Shown here: piece by piece, positions 33,087 to 41,742 of the stretch
Layout: each line of letters starts with the position of its first letter
Numbering within the stretch: position 1 is the stretch's first letter
DNA from: CAZIQY01 sp964541605
GTDB taxonomy: Bacteria; Desulfobacterota; Syntrophia; Syntrophales; UBA2185
Direction: 5' to 3'
DNA: 41,838 nucleotides
NCBI GenBank assembly: GCA_964541605.1
Contig: CAZIQY010000020.1
Location: 1 to 41,838, forward strand
Position numbers and translations under genes: made by a program
The notes under the pieces: generated by a model
What the model was told of the DNA's origin: nothing
Seen by the model: only the letters and a program-made list of their open reading frames with translations
The model's database searches: none

Positions 33087-33287
33087 ATGAATGCGAAAAT
33101 TTTCCACAATCGCGATGATGAATCTATTGAGACCAATGTCGAATGGTTCCTATCATTATCCATCGAGGGAAAAATGGACTTGCTGTGCTGTTTTACAGAC
33201 CTGGCCTTGGCATTGAATCCTGGAATCATGGAAAAAAAGGATGATCAACCGTTTGATAGACGTATTCGCGTCCTTTCAGAAACATGA
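33087..33287 (+). CDS. Small conserved-looking hypothetical protein
   Basis: A 66-residue acidic-to-basic ORF (MNAKIFHNRDDESIETNVEWF..., ending RRIRVLSET). It resembles small proteins of about 70 residues with an EWFLSL...LALNP core that I recall near nucleotidyltransferase-type genes, where they may act as partners or antitoxins. No such neighbour exists here, so it may be an orphan left after rearrangement. The ribosome site is weak and no promoter is obvious. Family link is from memory of sequence pattern only. Confidence 0.5.
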   Translation: MNAKIFHNRDDESIETNVEWFLSLSIEGKMDLLCCFTDLALALNPGIMEKKDDQPFDRRIRVLSET

Positions 33288-33311
33288 TGTGAAAGACCTC
33301 GCATACCAAAC

Positions 33312-34517
33312 ATGAATGCAGAACTGAAAGAAGAAAATCCCGCCATGAACCGCTTGGAATCGATCGATCTCGTGCGGGGTCTGGTGATGGTTCTGATGGC
33401 GTTGGATCACACCCGGGATTTTTTCTCCGACGCCATCCTTGGTTACACCCAGATCAGTCAGACCAGTGCCGCGCTCTTCATCACCCGATGGATCACCCAT
33501 GTCTGCGCGCCGACATTTGTGTTCCTGGCGGGAACCAGCGCTTATCTGTCCACAAGGTGCCGCAATCTGACGGATTATCAGCTCGCCCGTTATCTGTTCA
33601 CCCGCGGCCTGCTGCTGATCGTTTTAGAACTCACGCTGGTGCGCTTCAACTGGACGTTCAACTGGAATTACCATTTCGTGCTTATGCAGGTGATCTGGGT
33701 GCTGGGATGGTCGATGGTCGTCCTGGCCGGCATAGTCTTTCTATCCCGCTGGGCCATTGCCATTTTCGCCCTGGTTGTGATTGCCGGCCACAACGTGTTT
33801 GATTCATTTCAACCCATCGATTTTGGGGCATGGAGCTGGCTGTGGACGATCCTGCACGTACCCGGTTCTGTCGAATTCCTTCCGGGATATTCTTTTTTCG
33901 TTGCGTATCCGCTCATTCCCTGGATAGGCGTTATGGCGGCAGGTTATTGTATCGGTCCGGTGTTCGTGCAAACTGAGCGGTCTCGGAAAACCACGTTGTT
34001 GCTGTTGGGATTCGTTTGCGTCGCCGCCTTCCTGTTCCTGCGTTTGAACAATATTTATGGCGATCCCCGGCCCTGGCTGCCGCAGAAAGATTCGTTGTTC
34101 ACACTATTTGCCGTCTTGAACTGCGAAAAATATCCGCCTTCCCTGCTCTATTTGCTCATCACCATGGGTGTCATGTTCTTCGTTTTCACGCTGTCCGAGT
34201 GGAACAGATTATATCGATTTGGAAGACCTTTAATCACTTTCGGCAGAGTCCCCTTGTTTTTTTATATCATTCACTTATTCCTCATTCACGCCACAGCCCT
34301 TGCCGCAGCCAAAATCAGGGGCCTGCCGACGGACTGGCTGTTTCACGGTTTCGGCCTTTCCCCGTTCCCCGTTCTGCGCGGAGCTGAATCCGGATATGAT
34401 CTGGCCACGGTCTACGGTATCGCATTAACGATCCTCCTCGTTGTTTATCCGCTCTGTTATGCTTATGCGCAGTTTAAACAACGGCACAGGGAAATCCGCT
34501 GGCTCAGCTATTTATGA
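33312..34517 (+). CDS. DUF1624 membrane protein (heparan-alpha-glucosaminide N-acetyltransferase-like)
   Basis: A 401-residue polytopic inner-membrane protein with about ten to eleven hydrophobic segments. The N-terminal RLESIDLVRGLVMVLMALDHTRDFFSD is the hallmark of DUF1624/HGSNAT_cat, with the D and H pair thought to act in transmembrane acetyl transfer. THVCAPTFVFLAGTSAYL, PLIPWIGVMAAGYC and FGRVPLFFYIIHLF are further family blocks. Bacterial members are uncharacterised; acetylation of a cell-wall or surface glycan is plausible. Two starts are possible: 33312 and ATG 33345 (MNRLES), neither with a good ribosome site. Confidence 0.85.
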   Translation: MNAELKEENPAMNRLESIDLVRGLVMVLMALDHTRDFFSDAILGYTQISQTSAALFITRWITHVCAPTFVFLAGTSAYLSTRCRNLTDYQLARYLFTRGLLLIVLELTLVRFNWTFNWNYHFVLMQVIWVLGWSMVVLAGIVFLSRWAIAIFALVVIAGHNVFDSFQPIDFGAWSWLWTILHVPGSVEFLPGYSFFVAYPLIPWIGVMAAGYCIGPVFVQTERSRKTTLLLLGFVCVAAFLFLRLNNIYGDPRPWLPQKDSLFTLFAVLNCEKYPPSLLYLLITMGVMFFVFTLSEWNRLYRFGRPLITFGRVPLFFYIIHLFLIHATALAAAKIRGLPTDWLFHGFGLSPFPVLRGAESGYDLATVYGIALTILLVVYPLCYAYAQFKQRHREIRWLSYL

Positions 34518-34638
34518 TCTCGCACCAATGCGTTATCCGGAGGCACAAAGAGGGACGCACCTAACGCTTCCCCCCAGCAATATTGTTGGCTGAAGATGGC
34601 TCTTGATGGATGTGCATTAATCATGCATATAAATTGCA

Positions 34639-34668
34639 GTGAGATGGGATATAGTGAGATGGGATATA
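34639..34668 (+). repeat. Two tandem copies of a 15-base unit
   Basis: GTGAGATGGGATATA occurs twice in a row, 60 bases before the radical SAM gene. The rest of the 210-base gap (34518-34727) contains the inverted repeat GCGTTA/TAACGC around 34539-34574, whose order does not fit attC. Confidence 0.7.
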
Positions 34669-34727
34669 TATTGAAGCCGATCATGAAGAAGTTCTGCAGA
34701 TCATAAGACAAGAAAAAAGGGATAATT

Positions 34728-35681
34728 TTGTCAAAACCGGCATTCTGGAAAAATACAAAGAGATACCGTGATTTAAAAGGCTTCTGGCGGAACCTGTTCG
34801 GGTGCAACGTTTACAAACTGCCCATCGATGCAGGATTCACCTGTCCCAACCGGGACGGGTCCGTTTCCACCGGGGGGTGCATCTACTGCGACGGCAGAGG
34901 GTCGCGCCTGAGGCAGGCGGGGCCGCTCCCTTCCGTGAGCGAGCAGATTCGCCGGGGGAAGTCATATTACGCGAAGCACCGGCAGGCGAAAAAATTCATT
35001 GCCTATTTTCAGACCTTTACGAACACCTACGGCCCCACTGACCAATTAAAGCGGCTTTATGATGAGGCCCTGGCCGAAGAGGGCGTGATCGGCCTTTCCG
35101 TGGGCACGCGTCCCGATTGTGTTCCCGATGACGTGATCGGCCTTCTGGAAGAATACACGAAAAATTTCCATATATGGCTGGAACTGGGACTGCAGTCGAT
35201 TCATGACAAAACCCTTCGGTTCATCAACCGGGGACATGCGGCAGACATCTTTCTCGATGCGGTGCGAAGGGCCTCCGGTGGGAAACTGCATGTTTGCACC
35301 CATATCATCGTGGGACTGCCCGGGGAGACCCGTGAACAAATCATCGAAACGGCAAGGATTCTGGCTACACTTCCCATCCACGGCATCAAGATACACGCCC
35401 TGCTCGCCTTAAAGGGAACCAACATGGGAGACCTCTATGAGCGGGGGAAGATCACCCTGATGGAAAAGGACGATTATGTTCAAACCGTCTGCGACATTCT
35501 GGAAATCCTGCCGCCGGAAATGGTCATTCAACGATTGACCGCCGACGGTTACCGGGACATCTTTCTCGCCCCGCTGTGGGCCGTTAACAAAATGGACGTA
35601 TTGAACGCCATTGACGGGGAACTTAATAAAAGGAACACGTACCAGGGGAGATATTATTGCAGGAACAAAGAACAAGATTAA
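34728..35681 (+). CDS. TIGR01212-family radical SAM protein (YhcC-like)
   Basis: A 317-residue radical SAM enzyme. The cluster cysteines are in FTCPNRDGSVSTGGCIYC, the family's elongated variant of CxxxCxxC. YFQTFTNTYGP, GLSVGTRPDCVPDDVI, WLELGLQS, THIIVGLPGETREQI and IKIHALLALKGTNM are TIGR01212 signatures. The reaction is not established; members occur singly in many bacteria. The start is TTG 34728 with AAGGGA eight bases upstream, and the N-terminus fits the family. It appears to stand alone, ahead of hisH after 117 bases. Confidence 0.9.
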   Translation: MSKPAFWKNTKRYRDLKGFWRNLFGCNVYKLPIDAGFTCPNRDGSVSTGGCIYCDGRGSRLRQAGPLPSVSEQIRRGKSYYAKHRQAKKFIAYFQTFTNTYGPTDQLKRLYDEALAEEGVIGLSVGTRPDCVPDDVIGLLEEYTKNFHIWLELGLQSIHDKTLRFINRGHAADIFLDAVRRASGGKLHVCTHIIVGLPGETREQIIETARILATLPIHGIKIHALLALKGTNMGDLYERGKITLMEKDDYVQTVCDILEILPPEMVIQRLTADGYRDIFLAPLWAVNKMDVLNAIDGELNKRNTYQGRYYCRNKEQD

Positions 35682-35798
35682 TAACATGGGCATTGCAAAA
35701 TAATTGCGGAATATATGATATAGATCGCAGCGCTTCATGTTATAAATATGAACACTCTGCTGTCACTGTGAACGAAGTGAGAAATTTCAGGATGGGGA

Positions 35799-36434
35799 AT
35801 GATCGGTATTGTCGATTATAAAGCGGGAAATCTGACAAGCGTGGCCAGGGCGCTTCGCTATTTGGGAAAACCCTGCCGGATCAGCGATGATCCGGAGGTT
35901 CTGTCGCAGTCAAGCCATATTGTCTTTCCCGGCGTAGGCGCGGCGGGGGAAGCCATGGCCAACCTCCGGCAGAACGGCCTGGATCAATGGATCCCGGCGT
36001 GGCTTGAGAAAGGAAAACCCATGCTGGGCATCTGTCTCGGCACACAGGTCATCTTTGAATACAGCGAAGAGAACCATACGCCCTGTCTGGGCATCGTGGC
36101 AGGCAGTGTCAGGCGATTCCCGGAAGATTTGCAACAGGACGGCCTGCCGCTGAAGATACCCCACATGGGGTGGAACCGCGTATCGTTTCAAAAAGATCAC
36201 CCTGTATTTCAGGAAATTCCCGACGGCGCTGAATTCTACTTCGTCCATTCCTATTATCCGTCTCCTGCGGACGATCGCCGGGTCGTCGGATGGACCGATT
36301 ACGGCATTCCTTTTTGCGCCGCCGTCGCCTTGAGGAACCTGGTGGCCGTGCAGTTTCATCCGGAAAAAAGCGGTAGGCCGGGTCTGCAGATCCTGGCAAA
36401 TTTCTGCAGCTGGGGAGGGAGTGATGCTGAGTAA
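35799..36434 (+). CDS. hisH: Imidazole glycerol phosphate synthase, glutaminase subunit
   Basis: A 211-residue class I glutaminase. C79 in GICLGTQ is the nucleophile; FPGVGAAGEAM, IPHMGWN, FYFVHSYY and QFHPEKSG (His/Glu of the triad) are standard HisH blocks. It feeds ammonia to HisF in histidine synthesis. ATG 35799 follows AGGATGGGG. The gene overlaps hisF by 11 bases. The 117 bases upstream hold short inverted repeats (TTCAT/ATGAA near 35734-35753, TCACT/AGTGA near 35763-35780) but no convincing promoter. Confidence 0.93.
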   Translation: MIGIVDYKAGNLTSVARALRYLGKPCRISDDPEVLSQSSHIVFPGVGAAGEAMANLRQNGLDQWIPAWLEKGKPMLGICLGTQVIFEYSEENHTPCLGIVAGSVRRFPEDLQQDGLPLKIPHMGWNRVSFQKDHPVFQEIPDGAEFYFVHSYYPSPADDRRVVGWTDYGIPFCAAVALRNLVAVQFHPEKSGRPGLQILANFCSWGGSDAE

Positions 36435-37203
36435 ACGAATCATTCCCTGCCTGGATGTCCGCAACGGGAAGCTCACAAAAGGCATCAAATTCAAGGGCAA
36501 CATCGACATCGGCGACCCTGTGGAGGCGGCAAGGGAATATTATGAACAGGGCGCTGATGAGATTGTTTTTTATGATATCACGGCGTCATCCGACGGGCGG
36601 GATATCATGATTGATGTGGTCCGACGGGTGGCTGAAACCATTTTTATTCCCTTTTCCGTCGGCGGCGGCATCCGCACGGTCCAGGATATGAGGCAGGTAA
36701 TTCTTGCCGGCGCAGAAAAAATCAGCATCAACTCCGAGGCAGTGCAGAATCCGCCGTTGATTGCCGAGGGGGCAAGGGCCTTCGGCAGCCAGTGCATCGT
36801 TCTGGGTATGGATGTAAAAACAGTAACCCCATCCGCAAAGACACCGTCGGGTTATGAAATGGTCATTCACGGAGGCCGGAAATTTACAGGGATCGATGCC
36901 CTGTGGTGGGCGAAAGAGGCAGAAAATCTCGGGGTGGGGGAAATCTGTCTGAATTCCATCGATGCCGACGGGACACAGGAAGGATATGAAATTGAACTGA
37001 CCCAGCTTATTTCTACGAATGTCCGTATCCCTGTCATCGCGTCAGGAGGGGCGGGGAAACCCGAACACCTATTTGATGTTCTGACACGTGGCAGGGCCGA
37101 TGCCGCTCTCATTGCATCGATGGTTCATTACAGGACATACACCATTCAGGATATTAAAACCTATCTTGATGATCGGGGTGTAAAAATGAGAATGATCTGG
37201 TAA
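36424..37203 (+). CDS. hisF: Imidazole glycerol phosphate synthase, cyclase subunit
   Basis: A 259-residue (beta/alpha)8 barrel. D11 in IIPCLDV and the aspartate in VLGMDVKTV are the catalytic pair; GVKFKGN-type and VGGGIRTVQD, INSEAVQNP, NSIDADGTQEGYE and VIASGGAGKPEH are HisF signatures. It closes the imidazole ring using HisH-derived ammonia. ATG 36424 is preferred over the adjacent GTG 36421, with GGGAGGGA upstream. No other his genes are in the window, so the histidine pathway is dispersed. Confidence 0.93.
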   Translation: MLSKRIIPCLDVRNGKLTKGIKFKGNIDIGDPVEAAREYYEQGADEIVFYDITASSDGRDIMIDVVRRVAETIFIPFSVGGGIRTVQDMRQVILAGAEKISINSEAVQNPPLIAEGARAFGSQCIVLGMDVKTVTPSAKTPSGYEMVIHGGRKFTGIDALWWAKEAENLGVGEICLNSIDADGTQEGYEIELTQLISTNVRIPVIASGGAGKPEHLFDVLTRGRADAALIASMVHYRTYTIQDIKTYLDDRGVKMRMIW

Positions 37204-37337
37204 TGAAGCGCGCTTGAATCCCCTTTGATGATTATACTTGACGGAATGATATTTTATGTCATAAGAATTAATAAAAAATATTTTCTTCAATGTTGGTAAG
37301 TTCGTAATAAGTAATTATTTGCTTTTTTGTTTTCAAG

Positions 37338-37384
37338 ACGTTCTGGACGCTGGCTTGCGCCGGTGTCACAGCGTCGGGAAACGT
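37338..37384 (+). promoter_or_regulatory. Structured leader before pdxS with two exclusive hairpins
   Basis: GACGCTGGC (37346-37354) can pair with GCCGGTGTC (37359-37367) around TTGC, nine pairs with two G-U. Its first seven bases can instead pair perfectly with CAGCGTC (37369-37375). ACGTT (37338-37342) and AACGT (37380-37384) close the outer stem. The block ends just before the ribosome site of pdxS. A weak promoter (TTGACG 37238-37243, 17 bases, ATAAGA) lies upstream. A regulatory switch is only a suggestion. Confidence 0.4.
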
Positions 37385-37406
37385 TTTAAGGGGGGCTAAA
37401 TAAAAA

Positions 37407-38288
37407 GTGGACTCAAAAAGATATCAATTGAACGTCCAGCTTGCTCAGATGTTAAAGGGCGGCGTTATCATGGACGTAACCAATGTGGAACAGGCGAAGC
37501 TCGCTGAGGAAGCGGGAGCGGTAGCTGTCATGGCCCTGGAGCGGGTTCCCGCCGACATCCGCAAACAAGGGGGCGTTGCCCGGATGTCCGATCCGGCGAT
37601 GATCCTGGAAATCAAGAAAGCCATGTCGATACCGGTCATGGCCAAGGCTAGAATCGGCCATTTTGTGGAGGCTCAGATTCTGGAAGCCCTGAAAATCGAC
37701 TATATCGATGAAAGCGAGGTGCTTACACCCGCCGATGAAGAATGCCATATCGATAAGACGAAGTTTTCCATTCCCTTCGTCTGCGGCGCCCGCAATCTCG
37801 GTGAAGCACTGCGCCGCGTCGCCGAAGGCGCCGCCATGATTCGGACCAAAGGCGAGGCCGGAACGGGAAACGTGGTTGAAGCCGTCCGTCATATGCGAAC
37901 CATGAACCGTGAAATCCGCCAGCTTGCGAACATGCCTCTGGAAGAAGTGACGGGTTTTGCCAAGGCCAATGGCATTCCTTATGAACTTGCGCTACAGGTG
38001 AGGGATCTGGGACGTCTGCCTGTCGTTAATTTCGCTGCCGGCGGTATCGCCACCCCGGCGGATGCGGCACTCATGATGCAGTTGGGATGTGACGGAATAT
38101 TTGTGGGTTCAGGCATCTTCAAGTCGGAAAACCCGGCCGTTCGTGCCAGAGCGATTGTAAAGGCAACCGCTTATTTTAATGATCCGGCGAAAGTGCTGGA
38201 GGCGTCCATGGGTTTGGGTGAGGCCATGCCCGGTCTTGAAATATCGGAAATTCCTGAAGGACAGCTCCTCGCAGGACGAGGATGGTAA
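37407..38288 (+). CDS. pdxS: Pyridoxal 5'-phosphate synthase lyase subunit
   Basis: A 293-residue barrel enzyme that makes PLP from ribose 5-phosphate, glyceraldehyde 3-phosphate and ammonia. GGVIMDVTNVEQAKLAEEAG, VPADIRKQGGVARMSDP, MAKARIGHFVEAQ (first catalytic lysine), YIDESEVLTPADE, RTKGEAGTGNVVEAVRHMR (second lysine) and NFAAGGIATPADAALMMQLG are present. The start is GTG 37407 with AAGGGGGG upstream. pdxT follows directly at the stop codon, so the two are co-expressed. The product would serve PLP enzymes such as the KdnA in this window. Confidence 0.96.
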   Translation: MDSKRYQLNVQLAQMLKGGVIMDVTNVEQAKLAEEAGAVAVMALERVPADIRKQGGVARMSDPAMILEIKKAMSIPVMAKARIGHFVEAQILEALKIDYIDESEVLTPADEECHIDKTKFSIPFVCGARNLGEALRRVAEGAAMIRTKGEAGTGNVVEAVRHMRTMNREIRQLANMPLEEVTGFAKANGIPYELALQVRDLGRLPVVNFAAGGIATPADAALMMQLGCDGIFVGSGIFKSENPAVRARAIVKATAYFNDPAKVLEASMGLGEAMPGLEISEIPEGQLLAGRGW

Positions 38289-38939
38289 ATGATAGGCGTT
38301 CTTGATCTCCAGGGCGGGATTGCCGAGCACATTGACCACCTGGAGCGCATTGGCATCTCCGGCAAGCCGGTCAAACAACCGGACGACCTGACGAAGCTGG
38401 CCGGCCTGATTATCCCCGGCGGCGAAAGTACCTGCATATCCCGGTTGATCCACATCTTCGACTTGAAGAATGTCATCATACATGAGTTCAAACGCGGGAT
38501 GAAAATCTGGGGAACCTGCGCGGGCGCCATACTCCTTGCAAATACCATCGTTGGCGAATCCCCCTGTCTCGGCCTGATCGATATGGAGATTGAACGCAAC
38601 AGTTTCGGGAGCCAGCTGGACAGTTTCGCATGCGAAGCCGCCATTCCACGAATTTCATCAGACCCCATTCCCCTCATTTTCATCCGGGCGCCCAAGATTC
38701 TCCGGGTCGGTCCCGGGGTCGACACCCTGTTGCAATTGGACGATTACATCGCCGCGGCGGAAAGCCCGGAAGTGCTGGCGACGGTCTTTCACCCGGAATT
38801 GACGGGGTGCGTTGCATTTCACAGATATTTCGCCGGCAAATGCGGCCTTGAGCCTCTTGATGAATCCCGGGTGCCTCCCGTTGATCCCGCGTGGAATACG
38901 AAAAGCTGGACCCGCCTCTCCCGGATAGCCCGTTCTTAA
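38289..38939 (+). CDS. pdxT: Pyridoxal 5'-phosphate synthase glutaminase subunit
   Basis: A 216-residue class I glutaminase. IGVLDLQGGIAEH, IIPGGEST, the nucleophile cysteine in WGTCAGAILLA, RNSFGSQLDSF, FIRAPKI and the His/Glu of TVFHPELTG are PdxT signatures. It supplies ammonia to PdxS. The ATG begins immediately after the pdxS stop (38286-38288). The C-terminal tail beyond about residue 190 (KCGLEPLDESRVPPV onward) is about 25 residues longer than usual. Confidence 0.94.
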   Translation: MIGVLDLQGGIAEHIDHLERIGISGKPVKQPDDLTKLAGLIIPGGESTCISRLIHIFDLKNVIIHEFKRGMKIWGTCAGAILLANTIVGESPCLGLIDMEIERNSFGSQLDSFACEAAIPRISSDPIPLIFIRAPKILRVGPGVDTLLQLDDYIAAAESPEVLATVFHPELTGCVAFHRYFAGKCGLEPLDESRVPPVDPAWNTKSWTRLSRIARS

Positions 38940-38973
38940 ATAAGAGACACACATTTGATCAGGCATCGGCCAG

Positions 38974-40365
38974 ATGGACAGATCAAAAGAAACAACCCCA
39001 TCCAAAACAGGGAAAGAATCCAAATGCCTCCCTCATCAGGCTGTTTGCGGTGTGCAGGACATGAAGGAAAAAATCTCCATCCCCGTGAATCCCATTATTC
39101 ATGCCGCGTTACGGGCCATCTACGCCGGCGGATCGAAAAACCGCTGGACGGCGGCTTCATTCGGACAGCCACAATACCTGTATGAAGCACGGGACGGCCG
39201 CATCACTTTTTTCTGTGCGCTGCCGCCCGATTTCCGGAGCCGATTTCACCCCTCCATCGCCATGTCCTACACACCCCGCCTTAAATTCACCTACGCCGGC
39301 AGCATGAGGGAAGTCGTCCGGAACCTGTCTGTGGAAACAGCCGACGTCTTTTTGATTCTAATGTCAAAAATTGCCCGGTTACGGGACCCGGGCCGGGACA
39401 CTGCCAAAATCAACCTGCAGGAAATAGCCAGACTACGCGGGGTACGGGTGCGTCACGGCAGCGCCCAGGTCCTTCGCGAGGATTTCAAGCGGGAAGTCCT
39501 GCGGCTGGCGGATATCTGCCTCATCGCCAGATGGCGGGATTATATCGGCGGGGGAACCATTACCTTCGGCAGGCATCGGGCCGACCGGCTTCTGGATATC
39601 GTGGACGTGGAATACCGCCGGGATCGGGAGGAATGGACCGCTTTCCGGTTCCGCTGCGGACAGGCGCTGTCGCATTTTCTCAATCCGGAAGGGCTGCGCT
39701 GGATCGGTTATTACAGCCGCTCACTGCTGCAACTAAGCCCATATCACGACGCTTTTACAAAAAAAGTGGGAACCTACTGGATCATGATCGGCACAGCCGC
39801 GGGCAAGAGGGGGACTCAGCCCCACGCAACACCAAAAACGATCATGGATTTCTGCGGCGAGGACATAAACCTGCGAAATCCCGGCAGAACCGTCGATGCC
39901 TTCATCAACGCCCATCAAAGACTCGTCGAGATCGGCGTGCTGGATCATGCTCCGGATCTGGAACCGGCTGCTAGAACCAAGGGATATTTGGAAAATTGGC
40001 TGGAGGTTCCCCTCACGGTAAAACTCTCGGAAAACCTCTGGCGGATTAAAGATGTGAAGGAAAGAAGGAGGTTGTCGCCGCCCGAAAAATCACAAGAAAC
40101 CGGTATGAAACGCGACCGGAAAATCCCTTCTCCCGGAATCCCCGCATCAGCCGCAGAATTGCAGAAAAATCCCGCATGTATCTTACAGTTCCGGACGGAC
40201 TATTTCTTCCGTCAGGCGGAACTCGCCAGGTCCCTGGGAGTGAACCGACAGACGCTTTCCTGTTACGAACGTGGATTACGCCCTCTGCCCGAAGACAAGG
40301 CTTCAAAAATACTGCATATCTGGCGTCAGAAAATTAGATCATGGGGATCGCATGATCCCCGGTAA
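38974..40365 (+). CDS. Putative DNA-binding protein: replication-initiator-like N-terminal part plus C-terminal Cro/CI HTH
   Basis: A 463-residue basic protein I cannot assign to a named family. Residues about 115-210 (VETADVFLILMSKIARL..., INLQEIARLRGVRV, EVLRLADICLIARW) and 225-370 look like two winged-helix units, a plan seen in plasmid or phage replication initiators. After a charged, proline-rich linker (375-410), residues about 415-455 are an HTH of the Cro/CI type (QAELARSLGVNRQTLSCYERG). A second start, ATG 39061 (MKEKISIP), is possible; neither has a strong ribosome site. It stands alone after pdxT. The C-terminal HTH is firm; the initiator likeness is inference. Confidence 0.5.
   Translation: MDRSKETTPSKTGKESKCLPHQAVCGVQDMKEKISIPVNPIIHAALRAIYAGGSKNRWTAASFGQPQYLYEARDGRITFFCALPPDFRSRFHPSIAMSYTPRLKFTYAGSMREVVRNLSVETADVFLILMSKIARLRDPGRDTAKINLQEIARLRGVRVRHGSAQVLREDFKREVLRLADICLIARWRDYIGGGTITFGRHRADRLLDIVDVEYRRDREEWTAFRFRCGQALSHFLNPEGLRWIGYYSRSLLQLSPYHDAFTKKVGTYWIMIGTAAGKRGTQPHATPKTIMDFCGEDINLRNPGRTVDAFINAHQRLVEIGVLDHAPDLEPAARTKGYLENWLEVPLTVKLSENLWRIKDVKERRRLSPPEKSQETGMKRDRKIPSPGIPASAAELQKNPACILQFRTDYFFRQAELARSLGVNRQTLSCYERGLRPLPEDKASKILHIWRQKIRSWGSHDPR
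40343..40360 (+). terminator. Hairpin at the end of the HTH-protein gene, possible terminator
   Basis: GGGGATC-GCAT-GATCCCC is a perfect seven-pair stem with a tetraloop overlapping the last codons. A T-rich stretch (CTTTCTTTGTTT) begins about ten bases later, too far for a classical intrinsic terminator, so the call is weak. Confidence 0.35.
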
Positions 40366-40480
40366 CAACTTTCTTTGTTTATCATTGCAAAACAACTTCC
40401 GAAGAAGAAAAGAACGATACGTTTTTTAGTGATTGACAGAATAAGCCCGGAAAGGTTTTTGGGGTTTATTTTTTAGATTA

Positions 40481-41650
40481 ATGCAAGCGCCGCATTTATG
40501 TGATAAAAAAGCAGCCATGATGGGGAAGGAAGTGTTTATTCCAAAAAAAGATTCGGCAAGGGACTGGTCCCGCCGCTGGCTGATAGGCCTTGTCAACTTT
40601 TGTGTCAGCTTTGCTGCTATGGGTTCCTTTATTTTTATTCCCCTGCTGGGCGTACAATTAGGGGCGTCTGATTTTGAGGTCGGGCTGGTGGGTGCTGCCT
40701 ATGGAATCGCGTTTCTGTTTTCTTCTCTTTTTTCAGGATGGAAATCCGACCATCTCGGGAGGCTTCTTTTTGTCCGGTGGGGACTTTTGATAAGCAGCGC
40801 GGCTTTTGCTGTCCAGTTGTTGGCCGACAGCGTTCTATTATTAATGATTGTTCGGGCGGCTGTAGGCTTTTCCCTGGGCATTGCCACGGCGGCCATCATT
40901 GCTTACGCTTTTGAATCCGGCGCCAATATGGGGAAATACAGCTCTTACGGATCCCTGGGTTGGATTTTCGGGGCTGTGGCAGCGGCACTGGTCGGTGATA
41001 TCGCACTGCTTTTCTGGCTTAGTTTTCTGGTCTGCCTGCTGGCCTTTTTCATCTCTCTGGCCTTCCCGACGGCGCCGTCACACAATTTCTCCAAACCTCC
41101 CAACCTTTGGCACGTCATGCGCCGGGATTACCGGGTTTACCTTGCAGTATTCCTTCGGCACCTGGGCGCCAGCGCTGTCTGGATCATTTTTCCGCTTTAT
41201 CTGGCCTCAATAGGTCTCGACAATTTCTGGATCGGTCTTTTATGGGGGATTAATTTTGCCGTTCAGTTTGTGGTCATGCGTCAGATGGAGCGATTTTCTG
41301 AATTTAAATTGTTTTTTTACGGCCAACTGCTTTCACTTTTTGTGTTTATCGCCTATGCCTTTGTAGCCGGCCGTTATTACCTGGTCATCATACAGGCGCT
41401 CATGGGCGTGGCCTGGTCCTGTCTCTATGTCGGGGCGCTGCTCATCGTCCTGCGCAGCGGAAAAGAAAAAGGCACAGCAGGGGGTATATTCCAGGCAACG
41501 CTGAATTTGTGCAATGCGGTAGGTCCGCTGTTCGGCGGCCTCATTGCCCAGGGATGGGGATACCGCGGGGTCATGTTTTTTGCCGCAGCACTGTGTGCGG
41601 TAGGCATGCTCGTGGCCGTGCCGGCTAAGAAGAGTGTGTCCGACGGTTAG
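40481..41650 (+). CDS. Major facilitator superfamily transporter
   Basis: A 389-residue inner-membrane protein with about twelve hydrophobic segments. The loop between helices 2 and 3 reads SGWKSDHLGRLLFVRWG, the MFS motif-A position (GxxxDxxGRR), and MIVRAAVGFSLGIATAAIIAY is typical of helix 4. The second half begins near residue 215 after a cytoplasmic loop. A drug or metabolite efflux role (DHA1-like) is likely; the substrate is unknown. Starts at 40481, 40517 and 40520 are possible, none with a good ribosome site. The 115-base gap upstream is AT-rich without a clear promoter. Confidence 0.85.
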   Translation: MQAPHLCDKKAAMMGKEVFIPKKDSARDWSRRWLIGLVNFCVSFAAMGSFIFIPLLGVQLGASDFEVGLVGAAYGIAFLFSSLFSGWKSDHLGRLLFVRWGLLISSAAFAVQLLADSVLLLMIVRAAVGFSLGIATAAIIAYAFESGANMGKYSSYGSLGWIFGAVAAALVGDIALLFWLSFLVCLLAFFISLAFPTAPSHNFSKPPNLWHVMRRDYRVYLAVFLRHLGASAVWIIFPLYLASIGLDNFWIGLLWGINFAVQFVVMRQMERFSEFKLFFYGQLLSLFVFIAYAFVAGRYYLVIIQALMGVAWSCLYVGALLIVLRSGKEKGTAGGIFQATLNLCNAVGPLFGGLIAQGWGYRGVMFFAAALCAVGMLVAVPAKKSVSDG

Positions 41651-41703
41651 ACTTGGCGGGTGCACCTTTGGTTTGATGAACATCCCTATCCCGTGAAAAA
41701 TAC

Positions 41704-41742
41704 CACCCATCATGAAGGCAAAGAGCACCCATCATGAAGGCA
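41704..41742 (+). repeat. Direct repeat downstream of the transporter gene
   Basis: CACCCATCATGAAGGCA occurs at 41704-41720 and 41726-41742, a 22-base period. The remaining sequence from 41651 to the window end shows no gene I can support. Confidence 0.7.

Noticed and set aside
32639..33229. A 196-codon open frame on the minus strand across the accessory island
   Set aside because: It runs through both palindromes and the attC-like structure, has no ribosome site, and its translation is low-complexity and unlike a folded protein.
34536..34578. A second attC-like site suggested by GCGTTA...TAACGC with ACCTAAC
   Set aside because: The boxes occur in the order GTTA then TAAC, the reverse of an attC, and there are no inner paired boxes; it is more likely a chance or terminator-type inverted repeat.
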